From Sulfuricurvum sp. (GTDB lineage: Bacteria; Campylobacterota; Campylobacteria; Campylobacterales; Sulfurimonadaceae): a stretch of 60,656 nucleotides of DNA. The notes beneath the pieces were generated by a model that saw only the letters and a list, made by a program, of their open reading frames with translations, searched no databases and had not been told where the DNA came from. Shown here in pieces: positions 51,777-60,656 of the stretch. Position 1 is the first letter of the stretch, and the number at the start of each line of letters is the position of its first letter. The translations under genes were made by a program, and so were the position numbers. Location: NCBI GenBank assembly GCA_024637215.1, contig JAGXFM010000001.1:1-60656 (forward strand). Reading direction: 5' to 3'.

Positions 51777-53020
51777 AATATTTTGTAGCGACCATCCTCG
51801 CTAAAGGGAAAAAAACCAATCAAGGTTTTTATGCAGAGAATAAAAAAGAGGCGCACTACATAGCCAAAATAAAATTCTCGGGGATGATTCTAAAAGTAAC
51901 CGAAGCTACCCCGCCGCTCGAAGATCAGCTGCGCCGTTTCAAAGAGACCCTTTTCTCCAATCTCCGAAAACGAAAACTCAAACAAGACGCTTTAATTGGC
52001 GCGATTCGACAGCTTGCCGTTATGACGAATGCCGGTATCTCAATCCACGACTCTTTGAATGAGATAGCCGATGCTACAACCGATAAAACGTTGCAAATTG
52101 TTTTAGGGACGATGGCGGAAGATATCAATGCCGGACACAGTCTCTCCCACTCCGCCCATAATTTTAGTTACGAACTCGGCAATCTCTCTCTTGCTATGAT
52201 CGAGTTGGGGGAGAAAACGGGAAACATGGCGGAAGCGCTGCACAAGCTTGCCGATATGCTTGAAGAGATTCGTCGCAACATTATCAAATTCAAAAAAGCG
52301 ATGGCCTATCCTCGCAACGTTATGATTGCTATGGCCATCGCCTTTACCGTTCTTATCTCTTACGTTGTCCCCCAATTCAAAGCTATATTTGAGCAACTGG
52401 GTGCCGATCTTCCGGTTCCTACTAAAATTTTGTTATTTTTAGAGCATCTGTTTAATACCTACGGAGTGTATGTTCTTGCCGCACTTTTTCTTTTTATCGT
52501 TACCTTCCGATACCTGTTGCGTAATAATCGGGAATTTAGGTACAAATGGCACCAATTCTTACTCAAAACCTATCTGATTAAAAATATCATTATGTACGCT
52601 ACCCTAAACCGTTTTACATTGGTCTTCTCCGAATTGGTTCGTGCGGGTATTCCGATAGCCGAAGCATTGGAAACCTCCATCGCCATGATCGATACCCTCC
52701 CCCTGCAAGAAAAGTTATTAACGGTGCGTCAGACGGTTGAAAAAGGGGGAACCCTCCATAACGGTTTGGCAGAAACAAAACTTTTTGAAAATATGATTAT
52801 TCAGATGATCTCTGCCGGAGAATCAAGCGGTCAACTCGATGCCATGATGCAAAAGGTGATGGAGTATTACAAAATGAAATTTGATGCCATCATTGACGGT
52901 CTCTCCGAAGCGGTGGAGCCTATTATGCTTTTGTTGATTGCGTGTATGGTTGTACTCTTGGCGCTGGGTATTTTCTTGCCGATGTGGGAGATGGGGAACG
53001 CGGTACAAGGTCGCCGATAA
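51773..53020 (+). CDS. Inner membrane platform protein (PilC/GspF/MshG; CtsF-like)
   Basis: Two GspF domains, GEKTGNMAEAL, GESSGQLDAMM. Confidence 0.95.
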   Translation: MKYFVATILAKGKKTNQGFYAENKKEAHYIAKIKFSGMILKVTEATPPLEDQLRRFKETLFSNLRKRKLKQDALIGAIRQLAVMTNAGISIHDSLNEIADATTDKTLQIVLGTMAEDINAGHSLSHSAHNFSYELGNLSLAMIELGEKTGNMAEALHKLADMLEEIRRNIIKFKKAMAYPRNVMIAMAIAFTVLISYVVPQFKAIFEQLGADLPVPTKILLFLEHLFNTYGVYVLAALFLFIVTFRYLLRNNREFRYKWHQFLLKTYLIKNIIMYATLNRFTLVFSELVRAGIPIAEALETSIAMIDTLPLQEKLLTVRQTVEKGGTLHNGLAETKLFENMIIQMISAGESSGQLDAMMQKVMEYYKMKFDAIIDGLSEAVEPIMLLLIACMVVLLALGIFLPMWEMGNAVQGRR

Positions 53021-53027
53021 AAAAGGG

Positions 53028-55106
53028 CTAAGCCTCTTCGTTTGTACCCTTCGCGACCAAAGCCGCATACATTTCATCTTTGGGGATCAACCCCGCCTCA
53101 AATAAAAACTGTGAGGGGACGAAATTGGTTTTTTTGATTTTGTCGTATTTGGCGTAGCTCAAAAAGAGACGATCTTTTGCCCGTGTCACGGAGACATAAA
53201 AAAGCCGCCGCTCCTCTTCTATACTTCCGCTTCGGCACATCAGTTTTCGGTTGGGAAACCGTCCGTCCATCAAATCGATAACATACACCTCTTGATACTC
53301 CAACCCTTTGGACGCATGGATACTCAGCAGATGCACCCCCTCCCCTTGCGTCAAATCCTGAGACCCTAAGACCATCGCATTCAAAAAACGTTCATGCTCT
53401 TTATACGGACGGGAAAGTTCAAATAAAATCGTACATTTGCGCCGAATTCGCTCTTCAGACTCTCCTTTGACCCGCTCATCAATGGATCCGTTTTCAGTCA
53501 TTGCTCTTCGTGTCGAGAGCATTTCAATGACGTGTTTGTACAAAGCGGAGAGGGCAATTTTTTGAACCGCCGCTTTAGGCTCTTTGATATCCCGCAATTG
53601 TCGAAAAAGGGTAAAAAGGTCATGTAAAAAAGTGGCGGAATCTTTGGAAAGCTTCGCATGCTTTAAGATTGGGTTCCCCATAAAATTAGGATCAAATCCG
53701 AGTTTTGCAAACCGCCCCGCACTGCCGAGTTCGGCATAATCATCAAAAAGTCCCAACTGATGATTGAGACGCCGCTTTTCAAACGGATTGGATATTTCGG
53801 AATCAGGTGAATACAATCCGCGTAAAAACGACCCGCGACCTAACTTTTGCAATGCGACGAAAAGTTCTTTGGCGATAGCACTTCCCACCCCTTTGGCGTA
53901 ATCAAAGAGATGGATAAACGCCATCATATCCGACTCATTAACCAGTAACGTGTACATATCCAAAAGGGCCTTGATCTCTTTGGAATCAAAAAAACTGGTT
54001 CCGCCGCGCCGACGGCATGCGATCCCCATCTCCCGCAACGTCGCTTCGATACCGTCTGCCGAGGCGTTGTTTCTGAAAATCACCGCTATCTCTTCTCGAT
54101 TGGTAGAGGAATCCCCGATTTTTTGGGCTATCCCGTGATACTGATCGAACAGTTCATCGTAGATGAGCAGCGCGGGACTTTGTGCCTCATGATTGCGCGT
54201 CACTTCAAGCGCTTTGGGGTAAATCCGCTCATTATGGGCGATAACCGTATTGGCAAGCGAGAGGATCGGAATCGTGGAGCGGTAATTTTTGTTGAGGGTA
54301 TAAACTTGCGCGTCAGGGAAATTGGTGGTAAAAGAGCCGATGATAGAGATATCCGCACCGTTAAAAGCATAAATACTCTGATCGTAATCTCCGACACAAA
54401 AAAGCGAAGGGGGACGCATAGCGTTGATCAGCGTCCCTTGAAGGGCATTCGTGTCTTGGTACTCATCGATTAAGACCTCTTTGTAGCCCAAATCACTCTT
54501 CAATGCCAAATCGCGCATATGCAACAGCAGATCGTTAAAATTGACAAACCCGTACTCTTTTTTTAACGCTTCAAACTCATCGATGATATCGGCATAGATG
54601 GCCGCATACACCGCGTGTTCATCCTGACGGGTCAAAATCCACTCTTCGAAATTTGTACTCAACTCGGTATTTTGATAAAACGAGTAAACATCATAAAGAT
54701 AGTTGGCACCGTATGCCGATGTCGCGCAATCGATATGGCTAAACGTTCGCTTTTCGTACACGCTTCGAAAAAGGGTTTTGAGTTCTCGCGGCTGTTTGAG
54801 GACGACTTTCCCCTCTTTGCGTTTGAGCCATCGGTAACTCACCGCATGAAAGGTTCCCGCATCGATTTTTGAAGCGATCTCCCGACCGAAAAATGCCGCT
54901 ACCCGCTCCACCATCTCCTGCGCCGCTTTGTTGGTAAACGTAAGGAGTAAAATCTCTTCGGGTTTGACGTTTTGGGAGATAAGATAGGCGATACGCCCTA
55001 CAATCGTGGAAGTTTTTCCGGTGCCCGCCGAAGCAATAATAAGATTATGCCCATACGAAGCCGTTGCTGCCGTATATTGCTGATCGTTGAGGCGGGAGAG
55101 TGGCAA
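53028..55106 (-). CDS. UvrD/Rep-family ATP-dependent DNA helicase
   Basis: ASAGTGKTSTIVGRI, LLTFTNKAAQEM, VGDYDQSIYAFNGA, LLSIHASKGLE, RLFYVSVTRAKDRLFLS. Confidence 0.96.
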   Translation of the reverse strand: MPLSRLNDQQYTAATASYGHNLIIASAGTGKTSTIVGRIAYLISQNVKPEEILLLTFTNKAAQEMVERVAAFFGREIASKIDAGTFHAVSYRWLKRKEGKVVLKQPRELKTLFRSVYEKRTFSHIDCATSAYGANYLYDVYSFYQNTELSTNFEEWILTRQDEHAVYAAIYADIIDEFEALKKEYGFVNFNDLLLHMRDLALKSDLGYKEVLIDEYQDTNALQGTLINAMRPPSLFCVGDYDQSIYAFNGADISIIGSFTTNFPDAQVYTLNKNYRSTIPILSLANTVIAHNERIYPKALEVTRNHEAQSPALLIYDELFDQYHGIAQKIGDSSTNREEIAVIFRNNASADGIEATLREMGIACRRRGGTSFFDSKEIKALLDMYTLLVNESDMMAFIHLFDYAKGVGSAIAKELFVALQKLGRGSFLRGLYSPDSEISNPFEKRRLNHQLGLFDDYAELGSAGRFAKLGFDPNFMGNPILKHAKLSKDSATFLHDLFTLFRQLRDIKEPKAAVQKIALSALYKHVIEMLSTRRAMTENGSIDERVKGESEERIRRKCTILFELSRPYKEHERFLNAMVLGSQDLTQGEGVHLLSIHASKGLEYQEVYVIDLMDGRFPNRKLMCRSGSIEEERRLFYVSVTRAKDRLFLSYAKYDKIKKTNFVPSQFLFEAGLIPKDEMYAALVAKGTNEEA

Positions 55107-55141
55107 GAGGCTCCTTAAAGCCCCTGAAAGAAGGAGCTAAA

Positions 55142-55525
55142 TTATACTTTAAATTTTTTAATCGGTTCGGCTAAACCGAGACCGGGGTGATTTTTCACAT
55201 CTAATACCGCTTGTGCCATAGTCGCGTTGTCTTGATTAAAAATAAGCGGGGCTAGGAAGTTGATGCACGATTCATCGAGCGGGTCTTGAATAACGGCGAT
55301 ATTATATACCACTACCTTTGAATCTTCACTAATATCCAGCAAAACTCTCACCGATGTCGGTAAATCAAAAGAGTACTCACGCAACAGATAGGGATTCACG
55401 ACCGTGAAACTGATATTACTACCGTCACAACTTTTAAGAGTAGCAAACATCTCATCAATTTGGCTCAACTCTACCTTGGTAATCTGATCAAATCCTAAAA
55501 TCGTTGACTTCACAGTATATTGCAT
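55142..55525 (-). CDS. fliW: Flagellar assembly factor FliW
   Basis: ILGF...V..., NPYLLREYSFDL, NFLAPLIFNQDNATMAQAVL. Confidence 0.92.
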   Translation of the reverse strand: MQYTVKSTILGFDQITKVELSQIDEMFATLKSCDGSNISFTVVNPYLLREYSFDLPTSVRVLLDISEDSKVVVYNIAVIQDPLDESCINFLAPLIFNQDNATMAQAVLDVKNHPGLGLAEPIKKFKV

Positions 55526-55584
55526 GGTTCACCTTTGATAATTAATACTTTATATAAAGCAATTAGCGTTCCTCTGAAATTTGG

Positions 55585-55590
55585 TATAAT
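55585..55590 (+). promoter_or_regulatory. Probable -10 (TATAAT) for valS
   Basis: TTGGTATAATTCGCG 32 nt upstream of preferred ATG. Confidence 0.5.
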
Positions 55591-55621
55591 TCGCGATATT
55601 TTTTGTTACCAAGGCCTTGTT

Positions 55622-58240
55622 ATGTCAGCTACCCACTACGATCCCAAAAATATTGAAGAGACTTACTATCCTATATGGGAGAACCGAGGCTATTTTGAGG
55701 TTGAGGGGAACCTATCTATACAAAAACCGAATAAACATTTTGCCATCATGCTTCCCCCTCCGAACGTCACGGGATCATTGCATATCGGTCATGCGCTAAA
55801 TCATACCCTTATTGATATCATCACCCGCTACAAACGGATGGACGGCTATGCCGCTCTGTGGCAGCCGGGAACCGACCATGCAGGGATCGCGACCCAAAAC
55901 GTCGTCGAAAAACAGCTCCTTGCCGAGGGGTTAACCAAAGAAGAGCTCGGACGCGAAGCGTTTTTGGAACGGGTATGGAAATGGAAAGCGCACAGCGGCG
56001 GAACCATTGTGAGCCAAATGCGTAAAATGGGGGTATCGCCTGCGTGGAGCCGTGAACGTTTTACGATGGATGAAGGGCTAAAATCCTCCGTTAAAGAGGC
56101 ATTTGTCCACCTCTACAACCAAAACCTCATTATACGCGGTAACTATATGGTCAACTGGTGTACCCATGACGGTGCACTCAGCGACATCGAAGTGGAACAC
56201 GAAGAGCACCAAGGGAACTTCTACCATATGCGCTACCCCTTCAGCGACGGCAGCGGGCATATCGTGGTCGCTACTACCCGACCTGAGACCTATTTCGGCG
56301 ATACCGCCATCATGGTACACCCTGATGATGAGCGTTACCTCCACCTCATCGGACAAAGCGTCACTCTGCCGCTCATCAACCGCGAGATCAAAATCATCGC
56401 CGATGGCCATGTTGATCGTGATTTCGGAACCGGTGTCGTTAAAGTCACCCCCGCCCACGATACGAACGACTACGAAGTGGGCAAACGTCATGATCTCGAA
56501 TTCATCACCGTTTTCGATGAAAAAGGGATACTCAATCACCATGCGGGAGAGTTTGAAGGATTAGAGCGTCTCGAAGCACGTGCGATAATCGTTAAACGCC
56601 TCGAAGAAGCAGGGTTTATCGAGAAAATCGAAGAACATACCCACCAAGTGGGGCATTGCTACCGCTGTAAAAATATCGTAGAACCCTACATCTCCAAACA
56701 GTGGTTTGTCCGCAAAGAGGTCGCGCGCGGTTCGATCGATAAAACCAATGAAGGGTTGGCACAGTTTTTCCCTCCGCACTGGATCAACAGCTACAATGCA
56801 TGGATGGGCGACCTACGCGATTGGTGTATCTCACGTCAGCTTTGGTGGGGACACCGTATCCCTGTGTTTTACTGCGACGATTGCGGCCATGAATGGGCAA
56901 GCTTAGAGGAAAATCCTGAGAGTTGTCCCCATTGTGCGAGTAAAAACTTCACCCAAGATCCGGATGTTCTCGACACGTGGTTTAGTTCCGCCCTTTGGCC
57001 GTTCTCGACTCTGGGATGGGGGAACGGTGACAGTGCGCAAGATCAACTCTTCCAAAGTGAAGATATGGCGAAGTTCTATCCCAACACCCTCATGATTACC
57101 GGATTTGATATCCTCTTCTTTTGGGTGGCACGGATGATGATGATGGGGGAAAGCTTTACGGGTGAACTGCCGTTTAAACACATCTATCTCCACGCTTTGG
57201 TACGGGATGAACACGGGCAAAAAATGTCCAAATCCAAAGGGAACGTTATCGATCCGCTCGATATGGTCGAAAAATACAGTGCCGATGCGCTGCGCTTTAC
57301 GTTAGCCGTCCTTGCCGTTCAGGGGCGTGACATCCGCCTTAGCAACGACCGTCTGGAGCAAAGCCGTAACTTTACCAACAAACTCTTCAACGCTTCCAAA
57401 TTCTTGCAAATGAATGTTCCGACCTTTAAAGATTTAGCGGATCAAGAGATCACTACACCGTTGGGTCGCTATATGCTCTCGCGTTTCCATCGTGCAACGG
57501 CAGAGACGAGAGCGTTCTTGGACGAATACCGCTTTAACGATGCGGCAACGGTACTCTATCGCTTCTTATGGAACGAGTTCTGCGACTGGGGTATCGAACT
57601 GGGCAAAGCGTCAAAAGAGAGCGTTAATGAGTTGGGAAGTATCTTTAAAGAGTCGATGAAACTCCTCCATCCGTTTATGCCGTTTATCACCGAATTTCTC
57701 TACCATGAGCTTTCAGGGACAACCCTCGAAGAGGGGAACTCGATCATGATTATGACCTATCCGGATAATATCACGGTTGATGAGGCCATCGAAGCGGAAT
57801 TTGCGATCATTATGGATGCGATTGTTACCCTTCGCCGTGCCAAAACACTCGTTGATTTAGGAAACCAAAAAATCGACCTCGCTTACCTCAAATGCGGCGG
57901 CGATCAAACTATGATGGCACCGTTTATTGTGCGCTTGGCAAAAGTCGAAACGCTCCATTTTACCGACACTAAAATCGATAACGCCATCAGCGATATCGGA
58001 GAATCGGTTGAGGTATACTTGCCGACCGAAGCTATTGATTTAACCCCTATTATTGATCGACTCACCAAACAGCGCGAAAAACTCCAAAAAGAGGCGGATA
58101 AGCTACGCGGGATGCTCTCCAATGAGCGTTTCGTCGCCAACGCTCCCGAAGCCGTTATTACTGAAAATCGTAACGGACTTAGTGATGCCGAAGACAAAAT
58201 TACTAAAATTGGCGCTCAACTCAGCGCGTTAGGAAACTAA
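55622..58240 (+). CDS. valS: Valyl-tRNA synthetase
   Basis: PPPNVTGSLHIGHALNHT, KMSKSKGN; start at MSATHYD preferred. Confidence 0.98.
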   Translation: MSATHYDPKNIEETYYPIWENRGYFEVEGNLSIQKPNKHFAIMLPPPNVTGSLHIGHALNHTLIDIITRYKRMDGYAALWQPGTDHAGIATQNVVEKQLLAEGLTKEELGREAFLERVWKWKAHSGGTIVSQMRKMGVSPAWSRERFTMDEGLKSSVKEAFVHLYNQNLIIRGNYMVNWCTHDGALSDIEVEHEEHQGNFYHMRYPFSDGSGHIVVATTRPETYFGDTAIMVHPDDERYLHLIGQSVTLPLINREIKIIADGHVDRDFGTGVVKVTPAHDTNDYEVGKRHDLEFITVFDEKGILNHHAGEFEGLERLEARAIIVKRLEEAGFIEKIEEHTHQVGHCYRCKNIVEPYISKQWFVRKEVARGSIDKTNEGLAQFFPPHWINSYNAWMGDLRDWCISRQLWWGHRIPVFYCDDCGHEWASLEENPESCPHCASKNFTQDPDVLDTWFSSALWPFSTLGWGNGDSAQDQLFQSEDMAKFYPNTLMITGFDILFFWVARMMMMGESFTGELPFKHIYLHALVRDEHGQKMSKSKGNVIDPLDMVEKYSADALRFTLAVLAVQGRDIRLSNDRLEQSRNFTNKLFNASKFLQMNVPTFKDLADQEITTPLGRYMLSRFHRATAETRAFLDEYRFNDAATVLYRFLWNEFCDWGIELGKASKESVNELGSIFKESMKLLHPFMPFITEFLYHELSGTTLEEGNSIMIMTYPDNITVDEAIEAEFAIIMDAIVTLRRAKTLVDLGNQKIDLAYLKCGGDQTMMAPFIVRLAKVETLHFTDTKIDNAISDIGESVEVYLPTEAIDLTPIIDRLTKQREKLQKEADKLRGMLSNERFVANAPEAVITENRNGLSDAEDKITKIGAQLSALGN

Positions 58241-58642
58241 TTGCAGTTTCGGGAACTCTCCGCATCCGAGTTAGTGGAGGGGTTTGCCCTCCTCACAACC
58301 CTCCGCCCAGAACTCACCTCCGATCAATTTGACGCATTCATCACCTCACAATATCCCAAAGATTACCGACCTATCGGTGCGTATCAACGCGGTGAGTTAC
58401 AAATTTATGCGGGAGTGAGCATACGGGAGAATTTAGAACTGGGACGCCATTTGATCGTGGATGATTTTGTGACCTATGGCGGATATGAGCATCTAAGCCG
58501 TGGAATGATCGATTATTTGGTCGATTACGCCAAAATATACAAATGCCAATCTATTTTAGTGTGGGGAAAACAACAGGGGTTAAACTTGAATGATTTAGAG
58601 GGATTCCGCCCCAAACGGGACGGGTTTATCAAAACCTTTTAA
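58241..58642 (+). CDS. GNAT-like N-acetyltransferase
   Basis: TTG start abutting valS; GNAT-like strand/helix pattern AGVSIRENLELGRHLIVDDFVT. Confidence 0.65.
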   Translation: MQFRELSASELVEGFALLTTLRPELTSDQFDAFITSQYPKDYRPIGAYQRGELQIYAGVSIRENLELGRHLIVDDFVTYGGYEHLSRGMIDYLVDYAKIYKCQSILVWGKQQGLNLNDLEGFRPKRDGFIKTF

Positions 58643-59209
58643 TTACTCCTCAATCCCCTCGATCTCAACCACCATTTTCACTTCGTCTCCGACGACCACG
58701 CCGCCCGCTTCAATCGCTTTATTCCAGTTTAGACCGAAATCTTTTCGGTTAACTTTTCCGCTCAATACAAAACCTGAACGCTGATTGCCCCAAGGATCGG
58801 TTACCGTGCCCCCCATATCGATATCTAAAACCACTTTTTTGGTAATTCCCCGAATCGTTAAGTTTCCGGTCATTTTGGTTTTGGTAGCACTTGTCATGAC
58901 AAAATTAATATCGCCGAATTTAGCGGTATCGAAAAAATCGGCACTGCGTAAATGATCATCACGTTTTGCGATACCGGTATCGACCGACTCGGCCTTGATA
59001 GCGCCGCTCAGGGATTTAAACTGCCCTTTATCCAAATCATACATTCCTGAAAAATTACCGAATTTTCCGGTTACGGTACTAATCATCATGTGTTTTACTT
59101 TAAAACCCACATTCGAATGTGAAGGATCGACTTTATAGAGTGCGGCAGAGGCAACACTTACGCTCATTACTAATCCGGCTAATGCCATCGCTATCAAATT
59201 TCGCTTCAT
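58643..59209 (-). CDS. YceI family periplasmic protein
   Basis: Signal peptide; YKVDPSHSNVGFKVKHMMISTVTGKFGNFSG. Confidence 0.95.
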   Translation of the reverse strand: MKRNLIAMALAGLVMSVSVASAALYKVDPSHSNVGFKVKHMMISTVTGKFGNFSGMYDLDKGQFKSLSGAIKAESVDTGIAKRDDHLRSADFFDTAKFGDINFVMTSATKTKMTGNLTIRGITKKVVLDIDMGGTVTDPWGNQRSGFVLSGKVNRKDFGLNWNKAIEAGGVVVGDEVKMVVEIEGIEE

Positions 59210-59380
59210 GAGATACCCTTTTTTATTTTAGTCTTTTGAATATTGTAGGCTGTTTTCATCAATGAATTATTAATGCAATACAAATGGACGTTTTTTTTAA
59301 GATTTAATACAGCACTCCCTCTCAACCCTTTCAAAACTTCTCTTGGTTATACTTTTACCAATATTATCCAAAGGCTTATC

Positions 59381-60064
59381 ATGCAATTGTGCGTCGCACT
59401 TGATCTCCCGAATCAGGAAGAGAACTTAGCCCTCGTCGAAAAACTCAAAGAGTACCCCCTATGGCTGAAAGTGGGTCTACGCTCGTATATCCGTGACGGT
59501 AAGCCGTTTATCGATGCCATCAAAGCGATCAATCCCGAATTCAAAATTTTTCTAGACCTCAAGCTCTACGACATCCCCAATACGATGGCGGATGCCGCAG
59601 AATCGATCATGTCTCTAGGGGTCGATATGTTCAACGTCCATGCCTCCGCAGGACGCAAAGCGATGCACGAAGTGATGAAACGGCTCTCCCCTTATGAAAA
59701 CCGCCCTCTCGTCCTCGCAGTCACCGCCCTCACCTCGTTTGAAGAGGGAGAGTTTAAACACGTGTACGGAGAGAAAATCGCACCCAAAGCGGATCGTTTT
59801 GCACAAGATGCGCATGAAGCGGGGTTGGACGGAGTCGTGTGCAGTGCCTACGAGAGCGCTTCGATCAAATCACTCACATCGGATACCTTTATCACCCTCA
59901 CCCCAGGAATCCGACCGTTCGGTGAAGATGCGGGAGATCAAGAACGGGTCGCTACCGTCGAAATCGCACGGGATGAAAAAGTTGACTTTATCGTTGTCGG
60001 GCGACCGATTTACAAAGCATCCAATCCTGCCGAAGTCGTCGAAAAAATCCTCGCGATTTTATAA
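59381..60064 (+). CDS. pyrF: Orotidine 5'-phosphate decarboxylase
   Basis: CVALDLPN, FLDLKLYDIPNTM, TPGIRP, VVGRPIYKA. Confidence 0.95.
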   Translation: MQLCVALDLPNQEENLALVEKLKEYPLWLKVGLRSYIRDGKPFIDAIKAINPEFKIFLDLKLYDIPNTMADAAESIMSLGVDMFNVHASAGRKAMHEVMKRLSPYENRPLVLAVTALTSFEEGEFKHVYGEKIAPKADRFAQDAHEAGLDGVVCSAYESASIKSLTSDTFITLTPGIRPFGEDAGDQERVATVEIARDEKVDFIVVGRPIYKASNPAEVVEKILAIL

Positions 60065-60114
60065 ATTGGAATATTCCTTGCTTTATTTCTTATAAATACC
60101 TGCAAGGAGACTGC

Positions 60115-60261
60115 ATGAAATTTATGGATAAAATCGAGCTGGTTGTAAAACTTAAAGAAAAAATTGCCGAAGCAAAAGCTTCTAATGAGGTTCTAGCTAC
60201 GCAGTTACAAGCCCTTTTGGATCAAATTATCGCTACTCCCAAAAACTCTCCCGCAATTTAA
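60115..60261 (+). CDS. Small helical protein (48 aa)
   Basis: AAGGAGA site 4 nt upstream; MKFMDKIELVVKLKEKIAEAKASNEVLATQLQALLDQIIATPKNSPAI*; absent from supplied ORF track. Confidence 0.6.
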   Translation: MKFMDKIELVVKLKEKIAEAKASNEVLATQLQALLDQIIATPKNSPAI

Positions 60262-60268
60262 CGCATCA

Positions 60269-60289
60269 AAGCACCTATTTAAGGTGCTT
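60269..60289 (+). terminator. Putative terminator after small ORF
   Basis: AAGCACC-TATTTAA-GGTGCTT hairpin followed by short T-rich stretch. Confidence 0.55.
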
Positions 60290-60332
60290 GTTATGTACGT
60301 ATGCTTATAATTACGCCCTCTTTAATAACACT

Positions 60333-60422
60333 GGACGAGTAGGAAAGCGGCTGAATCCACCTCCCTGCTAAGGAGACGTACTGGCAACGGTACCGAGAGT
60401 TCGAATCTCTCCTCGTCCGCCA
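60333..60422 (+). tRNA. tRNA-Ser(GCT)
   Basis: GGACGAG...CTCGTCC acceptor, anticodon loop CTGCTAA, long variable arm, encoded GCCA. Confidence 0.95.
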
Positions 60423-60544
60423 CCACATCAATTTAATCCCCTCTAATATAATCCAAAAAGACAAACACAAACCCATTAAATAGGCACTTTTAACGCTATT
60501 TAGCCTCTAATACGTATTTATTCAATACAACTACATCCACATTC

Positions 60545-60609
60545 TTAATGTACCTTTTAATGTACTTTCGTATAATGTACCTCATCAATACCTAAAAAAG
60601 GTACATTAA
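60545..60609. repeat. Direct and inverted AATGTACY repeats between tRNA-Ser and integrase
   Basis: AATGTACC 60547, AATGTACT 60559, AATGTACC 60574; GGTACATT 60600; TTAATGTACCTTTT/AAAAGGTACATTAA 14-bp perfect inverted repeat. Confidence 0.9.
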
Positions 60610-60622
60610 TTAGGGGTAAATT

Positions 60623-60656
60623 ATGGCGAAAAGACAGGTTACACCGCTCACCGATA
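60623..60656 (+). CDS. N-terminus of tyrosine recombinase/integrase (truncated by window)
   Basis: MAKRQVTPLTD resembles Arm-DNA-binding N-termini of P4-type integrases; located just after a tRNA gene. Confidence 0.6.
   Translation, partial: MAKRQVTPLTD

Overview
The window is a Campylobacterota (Epsilonproteobacteria) chromosome segment, most like the Sulfuricurvum/Sulfurimonas group. This rests on gene content and order: b/b' ATP synthase operon next to Tol-Pal, rplU-rpmA-obg-proB, parAB, csd-type cell-shape genes, FliW/FlaG/FliS. It opens with a tRNA array (partial tRNA, Asp, Val, Asp). It then carries a copper-handling cluster, a long minus-strand housekeeping run (ttcA to mutS-like), a small flagellar cluster, and a long plus-strand run from argG through hslUV/era. 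That run continues into a two-gene peptidoglycan-shaping pair and a nine-gene type IV pilus/MSHA/competence-like envelope machine with no pilin gene. The right edge is a tRNA-Ser(GCT) followed by inverted/direct AATGTACC repeats and the first 11 codons of a tyrosine-recombinase-like integrase, so an integrated element probably begins there. The points most worth follow-up are: (i) a tRNA-Asp copy carrying a G3:U70 acceptor pair, the classic tRNA-Ala identity element; (ii) the cell-shape plus Cts-like machine run; (iii) a MutS-like protein with no visible N-terminal mismatch-recognition domain and a C-terminal CxxC...HH motif; (iv) the tRNA-Ser/integrase junction with its repeats; (v) a symmetric bidirectional -10 element between yigZ and mutY. 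All calls come from reading the sequence and supplied ORFs; no searches were run.
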